From Gyromitra esculenta (Eukaryota; Ascomycota; Pezizomycetes; Pezizales; Discinaceae), in NCBI GenBank assembly GCA_038503075.1, contig JBCAML010000023.1, forward strand, positions 310,001 to 374,000: DNA of 64,000 bases, in the 5' to 3' direction. Each line of letters begins with the position of its first letter. Position 1 is the first letter of the stretch. The notes below the pieces were generated by a model. That model did not search any database. It was not told where the DNA came from and saw nothing but the letters and a program-made list of their open reading frames with translations. Positions 1 to 10,648 of the stretch are shown here, piece after piece. A program made the position numbers and the translations under genes.

Positions 1-75
1 CTGTGGTTTGGAGATGTAACCGGACCCCTGTTCGCCATCAGACAGGATTCGCCGTCACCCCGTGAGTCATGGCTA
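1..75. repeat. Partial relative of CAGTCG-type MITE
   Basis: The first 75 bases contain CCCCTGTTCGCC followed by GTCACCCCGTGA, which resembles the right arm of the inverted-repeat elements at 43711-43939 and 46197-46362. The left arm would lie outside the window. The match is imperfect, so this may be an old or unrelated copy. Confidence 0.3.
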
Positions 76-979
76 TATGGGTGTATCAGACATAAGGGTG
101 TACGTTATTTAGTGTGCTGCGCTGCCGGTCCTAGCTGGAAGTATTTGAAGCTGGAGATATATTTTTTGCCAATGGATGTCGCCAGAGCTTTGCTGCTGGT
201 ATATGCAATACTGGAAATAATGAGTCTCGATCTGGTAGAGTTATTTTTAGCGGTTACGGCGCATACCACCTGCTTACCATTGCGTATTACCTACTGTTTT
301 ACTTGCCCACGTCGCCCATGCGCCACACACCTATGTGATTTATTGAACGTTTAGCGTATAGCATATACATCTATTTACCTACGATTCCCCTACATATTTT
401 AATAATCCTAGCCTTTCCTGTGAAGACGGGACAGGCCAATTTGTCCAGCGACCCTACGGGGCTGATAACCCCACCGCTCGACCCCCAATTTGAGCACTTA
501 GTTATTGCACATTTAGCATATCACAAATAGAGTTCCACCTACCCACGCTAGCTGCACGTTTAGTATTTAGTCACACCGCTCAACCGCGATACATTAAGGG
601 TGTTTGGATGCGTTAGGGGTGTTTGGATATGCTGAAAAAAGAAACAGTCAGGAGGTTATACTCGGGGCAGCCAAACCACAAGATTTTACTTAATCATCGA
701 ATCAACTAAACCCCTCCAGCAGCTTGCATTTCCGGGTACCTATTTCCTGCCCCGAGTGTGTGTTGACGGAACAAAAAGGGTGGGCAAAGAGATCGATCTA
801 TCGACAAGTTTGCAATGATGAAAATATCGAATGGGGCTGGGCCGAAATTACGGAAATGGTTTGATATCCCCGCAATAGGCTTACAGAGTATCACTCGATT
901 TTGTTGTCAAAATTTATTTAAATAACCAGGAATACCTGAGTAGAAACGGACAAGAAACCAGCTCAAATAAACGATTTAC
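76..979. other. Non-coding stretch, no gene seen
   Basis: Only short ORFs without recognisable features occur here. A short direct duplication of GGTGTTTGGAT lies at about 599-634. The stretch directly upstream of 980 presumably holds the promoter of the next gene, but I could not identify a clear TATA element. Confidence 0.4.
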
Positions 980-2823
980 ATGATGGACCAGTCTCTGCCA
1001 CATTTTAATTTAACCGCCACTCAGTACAAAGAACCCCCTGAAGCCAAACAATCCCCAGACCCAGAAGCTGCTTTAGCTTCGTACTTTCAGCAAGTCTCTC
1101 GTATCGAGCAGAAGATTAGACGTAAATCTCTTGTAAGCCCTTTTCGTGCTCCAGGAGCTAGCGGACACACCTTAGAGCCTTCAATCTTGGTATCGTCTTT
1201 GGGTTTCCCACCGCCAAGGGGTTCCAGGTCTTTAGAAGACTCCTTGCAGAGTAGCCTATATAAAATCGTAGCGGCGGATATTCACGGCTTTCGGCAGTGT
1301 CTCGAAGAGTCAAGCCAAGCTGTAGTGGATGAAGGTGAGAATCAAATTTGCTGCAAGTTTTCCACCTTTTGTGCCCGGGGAACTGGGGAACGTCACCTTC
1401 AGCTAATACTTCTCGCAACGCTTTTCTAGATACTATGGAGGCCCTATATAGCACTACCGTGCTACCAGCAGCCCCAGGACATCTAGATACAGTACCCTTG
1501 TCCCCCGAGATCATACCAGAGGCTGAAGCGCTTCCAGAAAGCCCAATTCTGTCTCCAGAGCTCTTACCGGAAGCCATAGCACTTCTGAACGGACCTTCCC
1601 GCGATGTTTCACACCCAGATGATTTATTTATATCTCCAGAACGCGCTATAGCACCCCTAAATAACTCAACTCCGGGATCCCCGACGGAAGATACAGCACC
1701 CCTGGATGGAACCGGAGCGCATGGTTACTTCGGGGATCTGGGAAGAGAGGCAGATTCAAGTTTCTGTAAGTTCTGTATAAAATCATCTTCATGTTTCGAT
1801 GACTAACAGTACCCTCAGTTGATCCGCGCCCCTCTAATGATACCCGCTGTGGTAGAACCGAGTTTTCAGGGCCTGCGACACCCCCAGAGAGTTCTCCTGT
1901 GTACGATCAGTCGCGGTGTAGTTCCCGGATGGGCTTTAGGAGGGATGAGGAGAGTTATATGGATGAAGAAGAGGGTTGCACGGATGAAGTGGATAACTAT
2001 GTTCCTCGGAACATTAATGAAGAGGAAGAGGAAGAAGAGCTTAGCTCTCATACACCTACTCAGGAGACATTTTACATATCCATGAGCAGGGCTGAATGTA
2101 AGTTCTGTGTAGGGTTCTCTTGCACACCGAAAGCTAATAGCATCCTTAGCATCCACTTCTCGCGCCGTGGTCATAGAAGAAACCAAGAAACTTCAGCAAG
2201 AGGTAGCACAGCTCCGAGAAGAAACAGCACAGCTCCGAGAAGAAGTAGCGGGGCTTGATAGTCGATTTAAGCATTCATGGACCGAAGAGACGCATAAACT
2301 CTATCGTGAATGGAGCGAAATAATCGATATTTTAAGCCCTTCCGTTTCTCTGATCAAGAGTATGTTCCCTACAAATTTCATGCAACAAAATAGGCTAAAA
2401 ATCTTGCTAGCGAAGCTCGACGATGTCTCCAAGCTCAGTAGTGACCGCACCCGTCTAGATAGAATCGAGGGTATGTCCCCCGCAAATTTCATGCAACTGC
2501 ATGTGCTAAAAACCTTGCTAGCGAAGCTCGACGATGTCTCCAAGCTCAGTAGTGACCGCACCCGTCTAGATAGAATCGAGGGTATGTCCCCCGCAAATTT
2601 CATGCAACTGCATGTGCTAAAAACCTTGCTAGAGAAACTCGACAATATCTCCAAGCTTAGTGGTGACCGCACCCATCTCGATAGAATCGAGGGTATGTCC
2701 CCCGCAAATTCCATGCAACTAAATCGGCTAAAACCCTTTCTAGCGAAGCTCAAAGGTGACCGCACTTATCTCAATGCGGTCGAGGGTATGTCCCCTGCAA
2801 ATTTCATGCGATTACATAACTAA
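980..2823 (+). CDS. Four-exon gene, 37-residue tandem-repeat protein of unknown function
   Basis: Predicted exons are 980-1334, 1430-1765, 1819-2097 and 2150-2823. All introns start GTGAGA or GTAAGT and end CAG/TAG, and the exons sum to 1,644 nt, an exact 548 codons, without an internal stop. The N-terminal half is Pro/Ser/Glu rich with an acidic run (EEEEEEEL). From about residue 330 there is a coiled coil (QQEVAQLREETAQLREEVAG), followed by four 37-residue repeats beginning MSPANFMQLHVLKTLLAKLD. A one-base loss relative to the repeat consensus at about 2820 ends the frame. Beyond it another frame continues to a stop at 2988-2990 with a hydrophobic tail (SLASILYIFMFPWF, LCLVVVSCIVMFL), so the ancestral protein was probably a C-terminal membrane-anchored coiled-coil protein of about 600 residues. 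No family recognised. Exon structure is fairly secure; function unknown. Confidence 0.7.
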
Positions 2824-2835
2824 AAAACTTTCTAG
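2362..2835 (+). repeat. Coding 111-bp tandem repeat
   Basis: Units start at 2362, 2473, 2584 and 2695 (period 111 bp). A shortened 93-bp unit follows, and a partial unit begins at 2788. Units two and three are nearly identical, indicating recent duplication. The repeat encodes amphipathic Leu-rich helices within the gene at 980-2823. Confidence 0.9.
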
Positions 2836-2996
2836 CGAAGCTCGACAATTTCGAGGGACTCAACAGAGTCACACTTTCTCTCGCTTCTATCCTTTACATA
2901 TTTATGTTTCCTTGGTTTGACAATTTCAGCATATCCAACAAAGCTGCCCTTTGTCTCGTCGTTGTTTCCTGCATCGTGATGTTTCTCTAGTCCTAG

Positions 2997-3440
2997 CTAT
3001 ATATCTGGAGTGATGTGAACTCGACAGATCGGAAAGGAAGGGATTGAGGGAAAGTTATGCTGTTTTTTGTTATGTTTGAATTTTTTCAATTTTCTTACGT
3101 ATTTCATATGGAACGTGTCTGTTTGTAGTACGAGGGCTGACGTAGACCCAGGTGGTCTGAGCTTGTCCCTCTTTTTAGTTTCTGCAGCTGATTGACTGTA
3201 TCCTGCTTCGTTCGATAAGATTTTAAAATTGATAAAGACCGCCTCGTTCACAGATTTACGTATATCCGATCTCCTTAATAAGTATTGGACTAGACGGTCC
3301 AAACTAGTGCTATGTTTAGAGGGGAAATAACTCCCGGATTCAATCACCCAGTGCACGTGGAGAGGGTGGGGGATTTGAAAGATAGGGATGGTTAGCTGAT
3401 CAGCTGAGTGAGCGCTGTGGGGGTTTGCGGTAACTTGCAA
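2997..3440 (-). CDS. Hypothetical ORF, 147 aa
   Basis: An uninterrupted ORF that starts in the GCAACTTGC repeat zone and runs toward the 3' end of the preceding plus-strand gene. It has a basic C-terminus (KKFKHNKKQHN) and no domain that I recognise. It could equally be chance ORF in the 3' flank of the convergent gene. Confidence 0.22.
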   Translation of the reverse strand: MQVTANPHSAHSADQLTIPIFQIPHPLHVHWVIESGSYFPSKHSTSLDRLVQYLLRRSDIRKSVNEAVFINFKILSNEAGYSQSAAETKKRDKLRPPGSTSALVLQTDTFHMKYVRKLKKFKHNKKQHNFPSIPSFPICRVHITPDI

Positions 3441-3615
3441 CTTGTGTCAAGAAGTGCTTTCGTGCACGTGGGAAACTAGTAAGGTTGAGACTAGTAGGAC
3501 GCTAATTGCGGGGTACTTGCTACTATATATATATTGTGTACTTTGTTCTTTTTCTTGCTCTTTACTCTTAACAATTACTTGGATAGATCAATCAATTCGT
3601 TCTTATCAAACTTCA

Positions 3616-4145
3616 ACAACTTGCAACTTGTAACTTGCGATATGCGATTTGCGGAAGCTGGCGAGGGATGCGGCGCATGAACACGGATCAATCGGCAGCG
3701 TACGTATTGTAGACCGTATTTAGCATGTTACATGTGTTCAGGCGGCGCAGTAGCTGTATTTAGCAAGTCGCAAGTTGCAATTTGTAATTCTTAAATGCTC
3801 GGCGGGGCGGACCAGCCGATCGGTAGCCGTATTTAGCAAAGTCGCAACTACCGATCTGCCTCGCGATCCGTGTTGCAAGTTACAAACTGCAATTTGCAAG
3901 ACGCAGATGGCGGCTGGAGCACATGCCAATCAACAATATCGCAATTTGCAATGTGCAACATGCAACCTGGAATTTCTAGCCGTCGTGGGCTAATCGGTTA
4001 TATTTGCCGCGGGTGGAATTTTCGGCATGGATGACGGCACACCTGAAATATCGCAAATTGCAAATTGCAAATTGCGGAAATTCGGCTGCAGGCTACAGAA
4101 CCTAGTCAGAGGCTGCATTTAGCAAGTCACAAGTTGCAAATCTCA
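3616..4145 (+). repeat. GCAACTTGC/GCAATTTGC word-repeat block, left arm of an inverted pair
   Basis: The block is dense in permutations of GCAACTTGC, GCAATTTGCAA and GATATGCGATTTGCG. About 200 bp (3616-3825) is the reverse complement of 7180-7385, including a shared core CAGGCGGCGCAGTAGCTG and CGGCGGGGCGGACCAGCCGA. Shorter relatives occur at 47660-47760 and 48720-48830. Confidence 0.75.
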
Positions 4146-4448
4146 AACACCAACATACGCACAACATCTCAGGTCACCCACCCTGGAAGGCGCCACTACA
4201 CGAGAGAACTTTTTAGCTAATTCAGCAAAGGGACAAGGCCTCTTAACACAGGATTTAATATTCACTAGAGAATAGCGCGAGATCAGACCTCCAATTAAGA
4301 GAGTGTTTCGCCCAACATGAAATGTTTCTTGTATGTGACCAGAAGGCCGTGTAGGCTTTGCAAAAAACAAATTGCAATTTGTGAAATGCCGCTTTGGCTC
4401 ATATGAGACCTTGAAATAATCACTTCGAAGCTGGGAGGCCGTAGTTGA

Positions 4449-5231
4449 AAGCTGCCTCCAATCCCAATCACATTACAGATAAAGGACCTCAAGTCGTCCC
4501 AGCCTGAAGCCATCCAGACTGAAGCCCCCAGCCGAGAGAGCTCCGAAATGCTCCTCAAACAACCCCGTCACGAACCTTGCCCCGAGCAAACCAGTAACCT
4601 CAAAGAGGCCCTCAGTGCTAAGACAGCATACCTCCGAAAATATTCGTCCAAGTTCCCTCGTCAGCCTAGCCCTCAATTGCCCATCTGCAAGTCGATCAGT
4701 AACCTCCAAAAGACTCTTACGTATCTCCGAGAGAGCTTTCTTATCCCCCACTTATTTGCCTACCATATATTGCCAACTGATCCTTGCACCAACGAGGACA
4801 CGAGCCCTATTATTGTCAATCGCGAGATTTTTGTGTTCTTGAAGGAACTTCAGGGAACCTGGGCGCCCTTCTCGAGGGAATGCAGGGATTCTCGGCTATG
4901 GGTTAAGGTCAATGATCAGGCGATGACGGCGGAACAACAACAACACTATGATTTTCTGAGATCTGTCGAAGAGCGCCTCCTACAGACCGTCAAAATACTC
5001 GAGGCAATTTCCCTGAAAGCCCTTCGCGGTACTATTTTTTGTGAAGACTTTGACCCCGCCGTGAGTTGCCTGGAGCAGGTGATTGGTCTTCTTCCTTCGA
5101 ATTCTCCCCCAAACTTCGAATTCTCCCCCAAATGCATTCTCCCGTCTGTTCAGGAGCCTCGCAAGGTTCTGTTACCCTGTCATCATCAAGAGAGGAGGGG
5201 GAAAGAGCTCGAGAAAGAGTACGGAAGTTAG
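4449..5231 (+). CDS. Hypothetical protein, possibly with downstream membrane segment
   Basis: The frame is open from 4449, with a first ATG at 4548 giving 227 residues. The sequence is polar with a helical middle (VNDQAMTAEQQQHYDFLRSV) and no recognised domain. Near 5095-5130 a TTCGAATTCTCCCCCAAA duplication changes frame. The alternative frame there (5066-5266) reads more like a charged helix (SSREEGERARERVRKLVLG). A separate hydrophobic ORF at 5302-5493 has three likely membrane spans and may be the C-terminal tail of this gene after splicing or frameshift, which would match the membrane-anchored layout of the gene at 980-2823. Product unknown. Confidence 0.45.
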   Translation, partial: KLPPIPITLQIKDLKSSQPEAIQTEAPSRESSEMLLKQPRHEPCPEQTSNLKEALSAKTAYLRKYSSKFPRQPSPQLPICKSISNLQKTLTYLRESFLIPHLFAYHILPTDPCTNEDTSPIIVNREIFVFLKELQGTWAPFSRECRDSRLWVKVNDQAMTAEQQQHYDFLRSVEERLLQTVKILEAISLKALRGTIFCEDFDPAVSCLEQVIGLLPSNSPPNFEFSPKCILPSVQEPRKVLLPCHHQERRGKELEKEYGS

Positions 5232-5301
5232 TCTTGGGAAAGGGGGGCCATCCGACCTCGAAATAACTCCGACAAATAATCACGATGAATTATAATTATA
5301 C

Positions 5302-5493
5302 TTGGTTTCTATCATTGGTCTAATTATTTCTATTTTCGCTTCGTTTGCTTTCTCCCTAAATAGATTCTTAGGGTTTCTCCTAGCGAACTGTATATACTTC
5401 TTGGTGTCTAATTGTTGGGTTCTCCTACAGTGTACTGTGTTCATTACTATTCTAACTTTTCGGCGGAATTTTTATTTTATTTTTAATATATAA
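5302..5493 (+). CDS. Short hydrophobic ORF, 63 aa
   Basis: Almost entirely membrane-like (SIIGLIISIFASFAFSLNRF and later LLQCTVFITILTF). It sits 70 bp after the preceding gene and is most simply read as that gene's lost C-terminal membrane tail rather than an independent gene. Confidence 0.3.
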   Translation: MVSIIGLIISIFASFAFSLNRFLGFLLANCIYFLVSNCWVLLQCTVFITILTFRRNFYFIFNI

Positions 5494-6250
5494 GAGCAAA
5501 TATTCGGGCTGGTGATAAATTGTTTCTCCCTTACGTTGCAACCGGGCGATCTTGATAATTGCTAGAGAATTTATTACGCAAACTGCTTATAGTTACTTAG
5601 GGCGAGTGAAATTTTAGGGTAGCTAGTTAGACGTAGGTTTTTTTTGGCGAGCAAAACCATATTGGTATTACGCGCATAGTCATACTTTAATTAGCAAACT
5701 CGTCGTGCTTTCAACCGTCCAGCTGCCGCTCGATCCTCCGGGTAAGGCTGTTCCATGAATTGATTCTACAATCTCAATTATCCCGATGGTCCTAGGGAGA
5801 TAGAAGTACAGGGCGGGTTCGGCTGTAGATAGTGTGGAATAGTTTGGGTGGCTTCCGCACAAATCCCTGTGGCTTTACCTAGATATCCGTGGCTTTCGCA
5901 TAAAATTTCGGTGCGGTAAATATGCCTGGGAGGTGGGACACCTCCACCCTAGACCTTGTTGCGTAGCGGCAGATGAACGACAGCCAGCTCCTTCTTTCTT
6001 TCAACTTGTCATTTTTTAACTGGGCTACTCATAGAAGTCCTTAGTTATCTACCGGGAGATTTGCTGTGGTACAAGGTTGCTCCACCTGTTTCAGCAGGTA
6101 GAGGAGCTACGAGTATCTGTGTTCAGCTTAGTACCATTCCTGTGCCCTGAGTGTTTGCTCACGGTCGAGGCTACCTGGATCATGGTTTTCTCTTAAAATG
6201 TTTACCCTGACTTTGTTTGCCCGAATAAAAAATGATAAATAGTCCAGCAT
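5494..6250. other. Non-coding stretch, nothing specific seen
   Basis: No ORF with protein-like composition and no clear repeat structure. It contains AT-rich tracts after 5460 and probably the promoter of the gene beginning near 6353. Confidence 0.35.
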
Positions 6251-6352
6251 TTGGCCAGGGTAACGATCCGCTTCCGGGTGTATCACATAACTTTGTTTCA
6301 ATATCACTGCACCTACCCCACTTCTCCTCCACGCCCCAAGATCAACATATCC

Positions 6353-6912
6353 ATGGCTGACGCTGACCCCCCAAACCTCGAAGTCCTGAGCACAGAGCCC
6401 TCGTCTCCAAAGGCCGAAACGCCAGACACAGGCACTCCCACTCCGGACGCCGAGGCGTCAGACGCGAGTGCCCCGACTTCAAACACTCAAACACCAAACG
6501 CAAACCCTTCGACTAAGATTCCAGCACCACAGAACTACCTCACACTGAAAGCAGGGGAATTCGCCGTGGCCCTGCCATATGGGCACAAAGACCATGTCAT
6601 TGCTAATAGGAGTAGGTTCAATGCGACACTTACCCTATGTTACATCGGCTGACTTAGCTGCTGGTAGTCTTCCGGCGGGTCTATAATAAACACTTTGCCG
6701 CGGTTGATGAAAATTGGAGAAAAGTGCCACAGGACATCATAGACAGCGCGGTGGAGGAGCTAGTAGAGACCAACCCACGCTTGTTCAGCATTTTCGAAGA
6801 CAACTGGTACCTGATTTGGGGTTTGAGGAAGCGACACCAAGGGAGGGGGAGGTCACGAAGGTGGGGGGAGGAAGAAGACCAGGTTGCGGGAGAATCTTCT
6901 CGGCAGGAGTAG
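6353..6912 (+). CDS. Probable two-exon small gene, unknown function
   Basis: The first part starts at ATG 6353 (an in-frame upstream start exists at 6251). It is a low-complexity Pro/Thr/Ser/Asp-rich region (PDTGTPTPDAEASDASAPTS) followed by LTLKAGEFAVALPYGHKD. A second open stretch from about 6659, preceded by a GCTGACTTAG acceptor-like site, reads VFRRVYNKHFAAVDENWRKV, later NPRLFSIFEDNWYLIWGL, and ends in a basic Arg/Gly tail at 6912. The exact donor is not resolved because the obvious GTAGGT site is out of phase. Both parts look protein-like, but no family is recognised. Confidence 0.4.
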
Positions 6913-7019
6913 CAGTGGATATGTTTTAACTGCCAGGTTCGTTATAAATGTTAATATAAATACAGACTTATTGTGGAAGATAGAGGTTGATAGGCGCTGG
7001 GAAAGTGGGCGAGGAGGCG

Positions 7020-7400
7020 AAAAACAAAGTAAAATGCGAGGTGCAATATGCGAGATGCAATATGCGAGGTGCTGGTTTAGGCCATTCAGGCTATACGGCT
7101 GTACTGGCGGTTTCCACCTGTCGCAATATGTAACATGCCAACTGCAAAATGTAAAATATCGTTTGAGAGTCTAGGCACCTGCATGGATCGGCTGGTCCGC
7201 CCCGCCGAGCATTTAAGAATTACAAATTGCAACTTGCGACTTGCTAAATACAGCTACTGCGCCGCCTGAACACATGTAACATGCTAAATACATTCATGTG
7301 CCGCAGCCTTCGCTAGCTTCCGCAAATCGCATATCGCATATCGCAAGTTACATGTTGCAAGTTGCAAGTTGCAATGGTTGACGAGCCTTGTTGCAATGTG
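7020..7400 (-). repeat. GCAACTTGC word-repeat block, right arm of the inverted pair
   Basis: 7180-7385 is the reverse complement of about 3616-3825 with few differences. 7020-7170 is a degenerate run of GATGCAATATGCGAGGTG-like words. The two arms enclose about 3.4 kb holding the genes at 4449 and 6353. Confidence 0.75.
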
Positions 7401-7484
7401 AAACATGCTAGTTGTGAAGCGTGAAATGCAGACTTTTACTAGGTACATGTGTCTGTGCTGGTAATACATGTAATTTCGGTTGTA

Positions 7485-8385
7485 TAACAACTGCGGCTCT
7501 AACAGCCTTGTTAAAACATGGCAAGTGTTGCAAGATGTGAAATATAACCTTCCCAATGTAAATAAATAGTTCAGCAAGTCCACACGCATGGCTATCTTGT
7601 ACAAAAATCTCCCCACATTTGCAATGCCTGCTCTTAGTGTGCCAAATCCAAATAAAATTTTCTTTCAGTCTACATCCTTGGTTTCTCGACTACTTAATAA
7701 GAACACTTACACTGATGATGATGGCTCATCCTCCAGTTTTGTTACTGATACTTTCGTCCGTTACGAGGAGCTCTGGCTATTTATCATCATCTTTCCACTC
7801 CTTGTTGGCTCCATACTGGTCATATACTTTAATTGGCAGGTGCGCAACTCGATCTGCCAGGACACAATGGTAGGCTTACTAGAGCCCTTCCTATAAACGT
7901 GCACTTACTGACTAGTATTCCCACCAATAAGCATAAGAAACCGCAGCCAATCTCCATGGATCAGGATACTAAGTCAAGTCACGAAGGGTGAGCCTGCTAA
8001 ATTTTCCATATAAAACATTTCTCTGATAGAATATTTGCTCACTAAAATTCCCACTGGTAAGACAAACAACACCTGTAGACTAGGTTACTCTAGTATAGGA
8101 CCACTTGATAAACTCGAGTGAGCCTAGTGGGGCCAGGAATGGGTACTTTCAATATATGGATAACATTACAGAGGCTATTTTGGATATTTCAGGGAATATG
8201 CTGTTGCGCTTAATTTAATTTCCATACCTCATGTTTTCTTTATTTATCAGACTATCAATATGCGTTTGTAGGGGAAAATAACCGAATCCTGGAATTTATT
8301 TTTATTAAAAGTTAAACCGACTAAAATGATCAACATCCAACATGTAATTTCCAATTCCTCCTCCGTAGTCTTTAAGATTGGTGAG
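7485..8385 (+). repeat. Dispersed repeat, copy 1 (second copy at 48825-49865)
   Basis: This segment aligns over most of its length with 48825-49865, including ACAGCCTT..AAGTGTTGCAAG, AATAAATAGTTCAGCAAG and AAACCGACTAAAATGATCAAC. Copy 2 has about 150 bp extra after the small ORF. Both copies are preceded by GCAACTTGC-type repeats, so the two sequences may belong to one larger element. Confidence 0.7.
7588..7896 (+). CDS. Small putative membrane protein ORF, 102 aa
   Basis: The ORF has one strong membrane span (LWLFIIIFPLLVGSILVIYF) after a polar stretch (DDDGSSSSFVTDTFVRYEEL). The homologous copy near 49040-49195 keeps the same span and flanks (FVTDTFIYYEELWLFIVI), although its upstream frame is broken. 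Conservation of the reading frame around the span suggests that this was once coding. No family is recognised. Confidence 0.4.
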   Translation: MAILYKNLPTFAMPALSVPNPNKIFFQSTSLVSRLLNKNTYTDDDGSSSSFVTDTFVRYEELWLFIIIFPLLVGSILVIYFNWQVRNSICQDTMVGLLEPFL

Positions 8386-8768
8386 AGCTGGAGAAAAGTT
8401 ATTGGGTGATTTTTTTCTCTCTGATTTGGGCTACATACCGGTTTTTCTTTCTCGGTTAGCTGTCTCCGCGGATCTAGGCTGTGCCGGAAGTTTCCACTGA
8501 GGTAAAGCTCGTGAAGACGAGCTTCTGTCTTACTAAGATCAATCCTATGAAGTCTAATATTCATAGCCTATTAGCGACTATATAAACAATAAAAAAGAGA
8601 GAGGCTATAAAACTTGTCTTTGATGTTGAGTTTGTACATCTGGCGAAGAGTACGGGCTCTTGCCTGCACATCACGGTATTCTCAATCCATCAGCTTTATA
8701 ATGTCTCTGTGATAAAGACCACGGGATAGATAAAATAGAAGCCTGCAGTCGTCAAACTGTCTCCAGTG
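8386..8768. other. Non-coding stretch between repeat and LTR
   Basis: No supported gene. An antisense ORF at 8247-8564 has no protein-like features and overlaps the repeat tail. Confidence 0.35.
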
Positions 8769-9179
8769 TCTCAAGGAGCGAGGTTTTCCGACAAGCTCTC
8801 AGGTATCCCCCGAGATGAGCAGTGCTACTTGAATGGAAAACTTGAGCTGCGAGAGTATTCACGAGGTTCCACAGGCTCTACGAGTGGTTCAAGTAAAGAG
8901 GACTTGAAGACGGCGACAGCGTGAGGTTATGAGGTATAACCGAGGTTTGTATTGTGAAATACAAGAGTGTACGATAGAAGACGTTGCTTAAAGAAGGAAG
9001 AAGAAAAAGTACAACAAGAGGGGAAATCCCTTCGCTTATATACTCATAATCCACCTCTCTGATGACAAACGTATGACTCATTGTAAAGGAAACCAAGGGA
9101 AGCATATAGAACGATCAACCAGGCAACGCAACAAAACACCTATTCCGCTAACCGAACAACACAACAACCATCCATGAAA
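8769..9179 (-). mobile_element. Solo LTR, subfamily B
   Basis: 411 bp from TCTCAAGGAG to ATCCATGAAA, flanked by a perfect 5-bp duplication CAGTG (8764-8768 and 9180-9184). It has the family's conserved internal words TAGAAGACGTTGCTTAA and GCTTATATAC. Strand is given relative to the coding orientation of the related chromovirus. Confidence 0.93.
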
Positions 9180-9488
9180 CAGTGTGCCATCTCTAAAACT
9201 ATATTTACGCATATTAACGGGTGGAAATACTTGCTTTATAGTTTCATGATATGAAGCCCTTGGTGAATACACACGCCGGGGTGCTTGGTGAAAATAAGCG
9301 CCTCTAGTTTTTCGCTTTGATAGGACAAAAAAGTCAACGATCGGCAATCTTGCTTGGTGTGGCTGCTTATTTCCTAGTGTAACGTTATTGGTATAGGAAC
9401 CAATTATCTTGGTTTTATCTTATCCTTCCTCTCACATGTACGGTTTGTGACTCAAGACTCTAGCGTATACGTAAGCTTATAAGTGAAC

Positions 9489-9895
9489 TTTCATTGATGG
9501 AGCTTTCGTTGGTTCGTTAGGTGCATGGGTTTACGGCTGCTATGTTCTTGTTGTTATTCTTTGAGTTTCCATTGGGTTCTGTGAAATGAGTCACGTCTTT
9601 GTCATCAAAGAGTTGGAATCTTAGTATATAAGTGAAGGGCTTACCCCTCCAGTTGTACTTTCCTTTCTTCTTGCCTTAAGCAACGTCTTCTGTAGTAACT
9701 TTTTGTATTTTACAATACAAACCTCGGTTACACCTCGTAACCCTTCACCGCTGTTGCCTTTGAGTCATCATAACTCATGGATACGTAAAGCCTGTGGAAT
9801 CTTCTCTCCTACTCTCGCTGTTAGCTTCTCGTTCAAGTAGCACTGCTTATCACGGTGGATACCCGAGAGATTGACAAGAATCTCGCTTCTTGAGA
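9489..9895 (+). mobile_element. Solo LTR, subfamily B
   Basis: Runs from TTTCATTGATGG to TCTTGAGA, opposite in orientation to the LTR at 8769. Flanks TGAAC and CGAAC differ by one base, consistent with an aged 5-bp duplication. Confidence 0.88.
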
Positions 9896-9900
9896 CGAAC

Positions 9901-10072
9901 AAGTTAAGTGGCAACTAGCGCTTGAAAACTTGTGTCTAAGACTTCTCGCGTCATTGATGTGGGCGGTATCTTTTTTTTACCCCTATTCATATTTCCATCG
10001 ATTCCTGGGTATACAAATATCATATGCAGCAAAAGTTATGGCGTGAAAAAACCCTTTGTTTGGGTGGTATCT
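9901..10072. other. Short unassigned segment
   Basis: Sequence between two LTR insertions with no gene. It is the original target DNA of the LTR starting at 10073 and continues at 16339. Confidence 0.4.
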
Positions 10073-10246
10073 TCTCACGGTTCAGTTCCCTGTCAAGCCC
10101 TTCAGTATCCCTGAAGGTGAGCAGTGCTACTTGAGCGAGGTACTAACACGTTCGAAGAATGCAGTGTTTCTACAAGTTCTACGAGAGGGTCTATCTCGAG
10201 GGGATATAAGTGCAGCGATATGGACAGCGACAGCGAGGACTCTGAG
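10073..10246 (-). mobile_element. Solo LTR, subfamily A, first part (interrupted)
   Basis: First 174 bp of an older LTR beginning TCTCACGG. The remainder lies at 16098-16333. The outer duplication TATCT occurs at 10068-10072 and 16334-16338. The chromovirus at 10247-16092 lies inside it with its own duplication CTGAG. Confidence 0.92.
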
Positions 10247-10648
10247 TCTCACGGTTCGGTCCTGTTTAATGTATCCCGTAAGGTGAGCAGAGCTACTCAA
10301 ACAAGAATCGTCGCGATAAGGGTAACGAAGTTTCTACAGGTCCTACGGGGTTTAACTCGGCGAGTTAAGTGTAAGGATGTTTCTTACAGCGACAGCGGCA
10401 GCGAGGATTCGAGGTAGAATCGAGATAGTATTAAAGTAATACAGCAGAAGTAAGGTAAGAACGTTGCTTAAAGAAAGAGAAGAAAACCATCACAACCGTC
10501 TACGATCCGTCCCTTATATACCCCGCACTTTCTCTCATGACTCATAACCGAATACAGCCGAACAACAAAGACATTATAAAGAAATCATCATCCTGTTGCA
10601 ACCATTACTTCCTGAACCCTAACCCATCATTCCGCTTCATCCGTGAAA
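10247..10648 (-). repeat. 3' LTR of chromovirus element 1
   Basis: 402 bp, TCTCACGGTTCG to CATCCGTGAAA as read on the plus strand. Similar to 15685-16092 with small indels. Confidence 0.95.

Noticed and set aside
1158..1577. 139-residue minus-strand ORF
   Set aside because: Antisense to well-supported exons of the gene at 980-2823.
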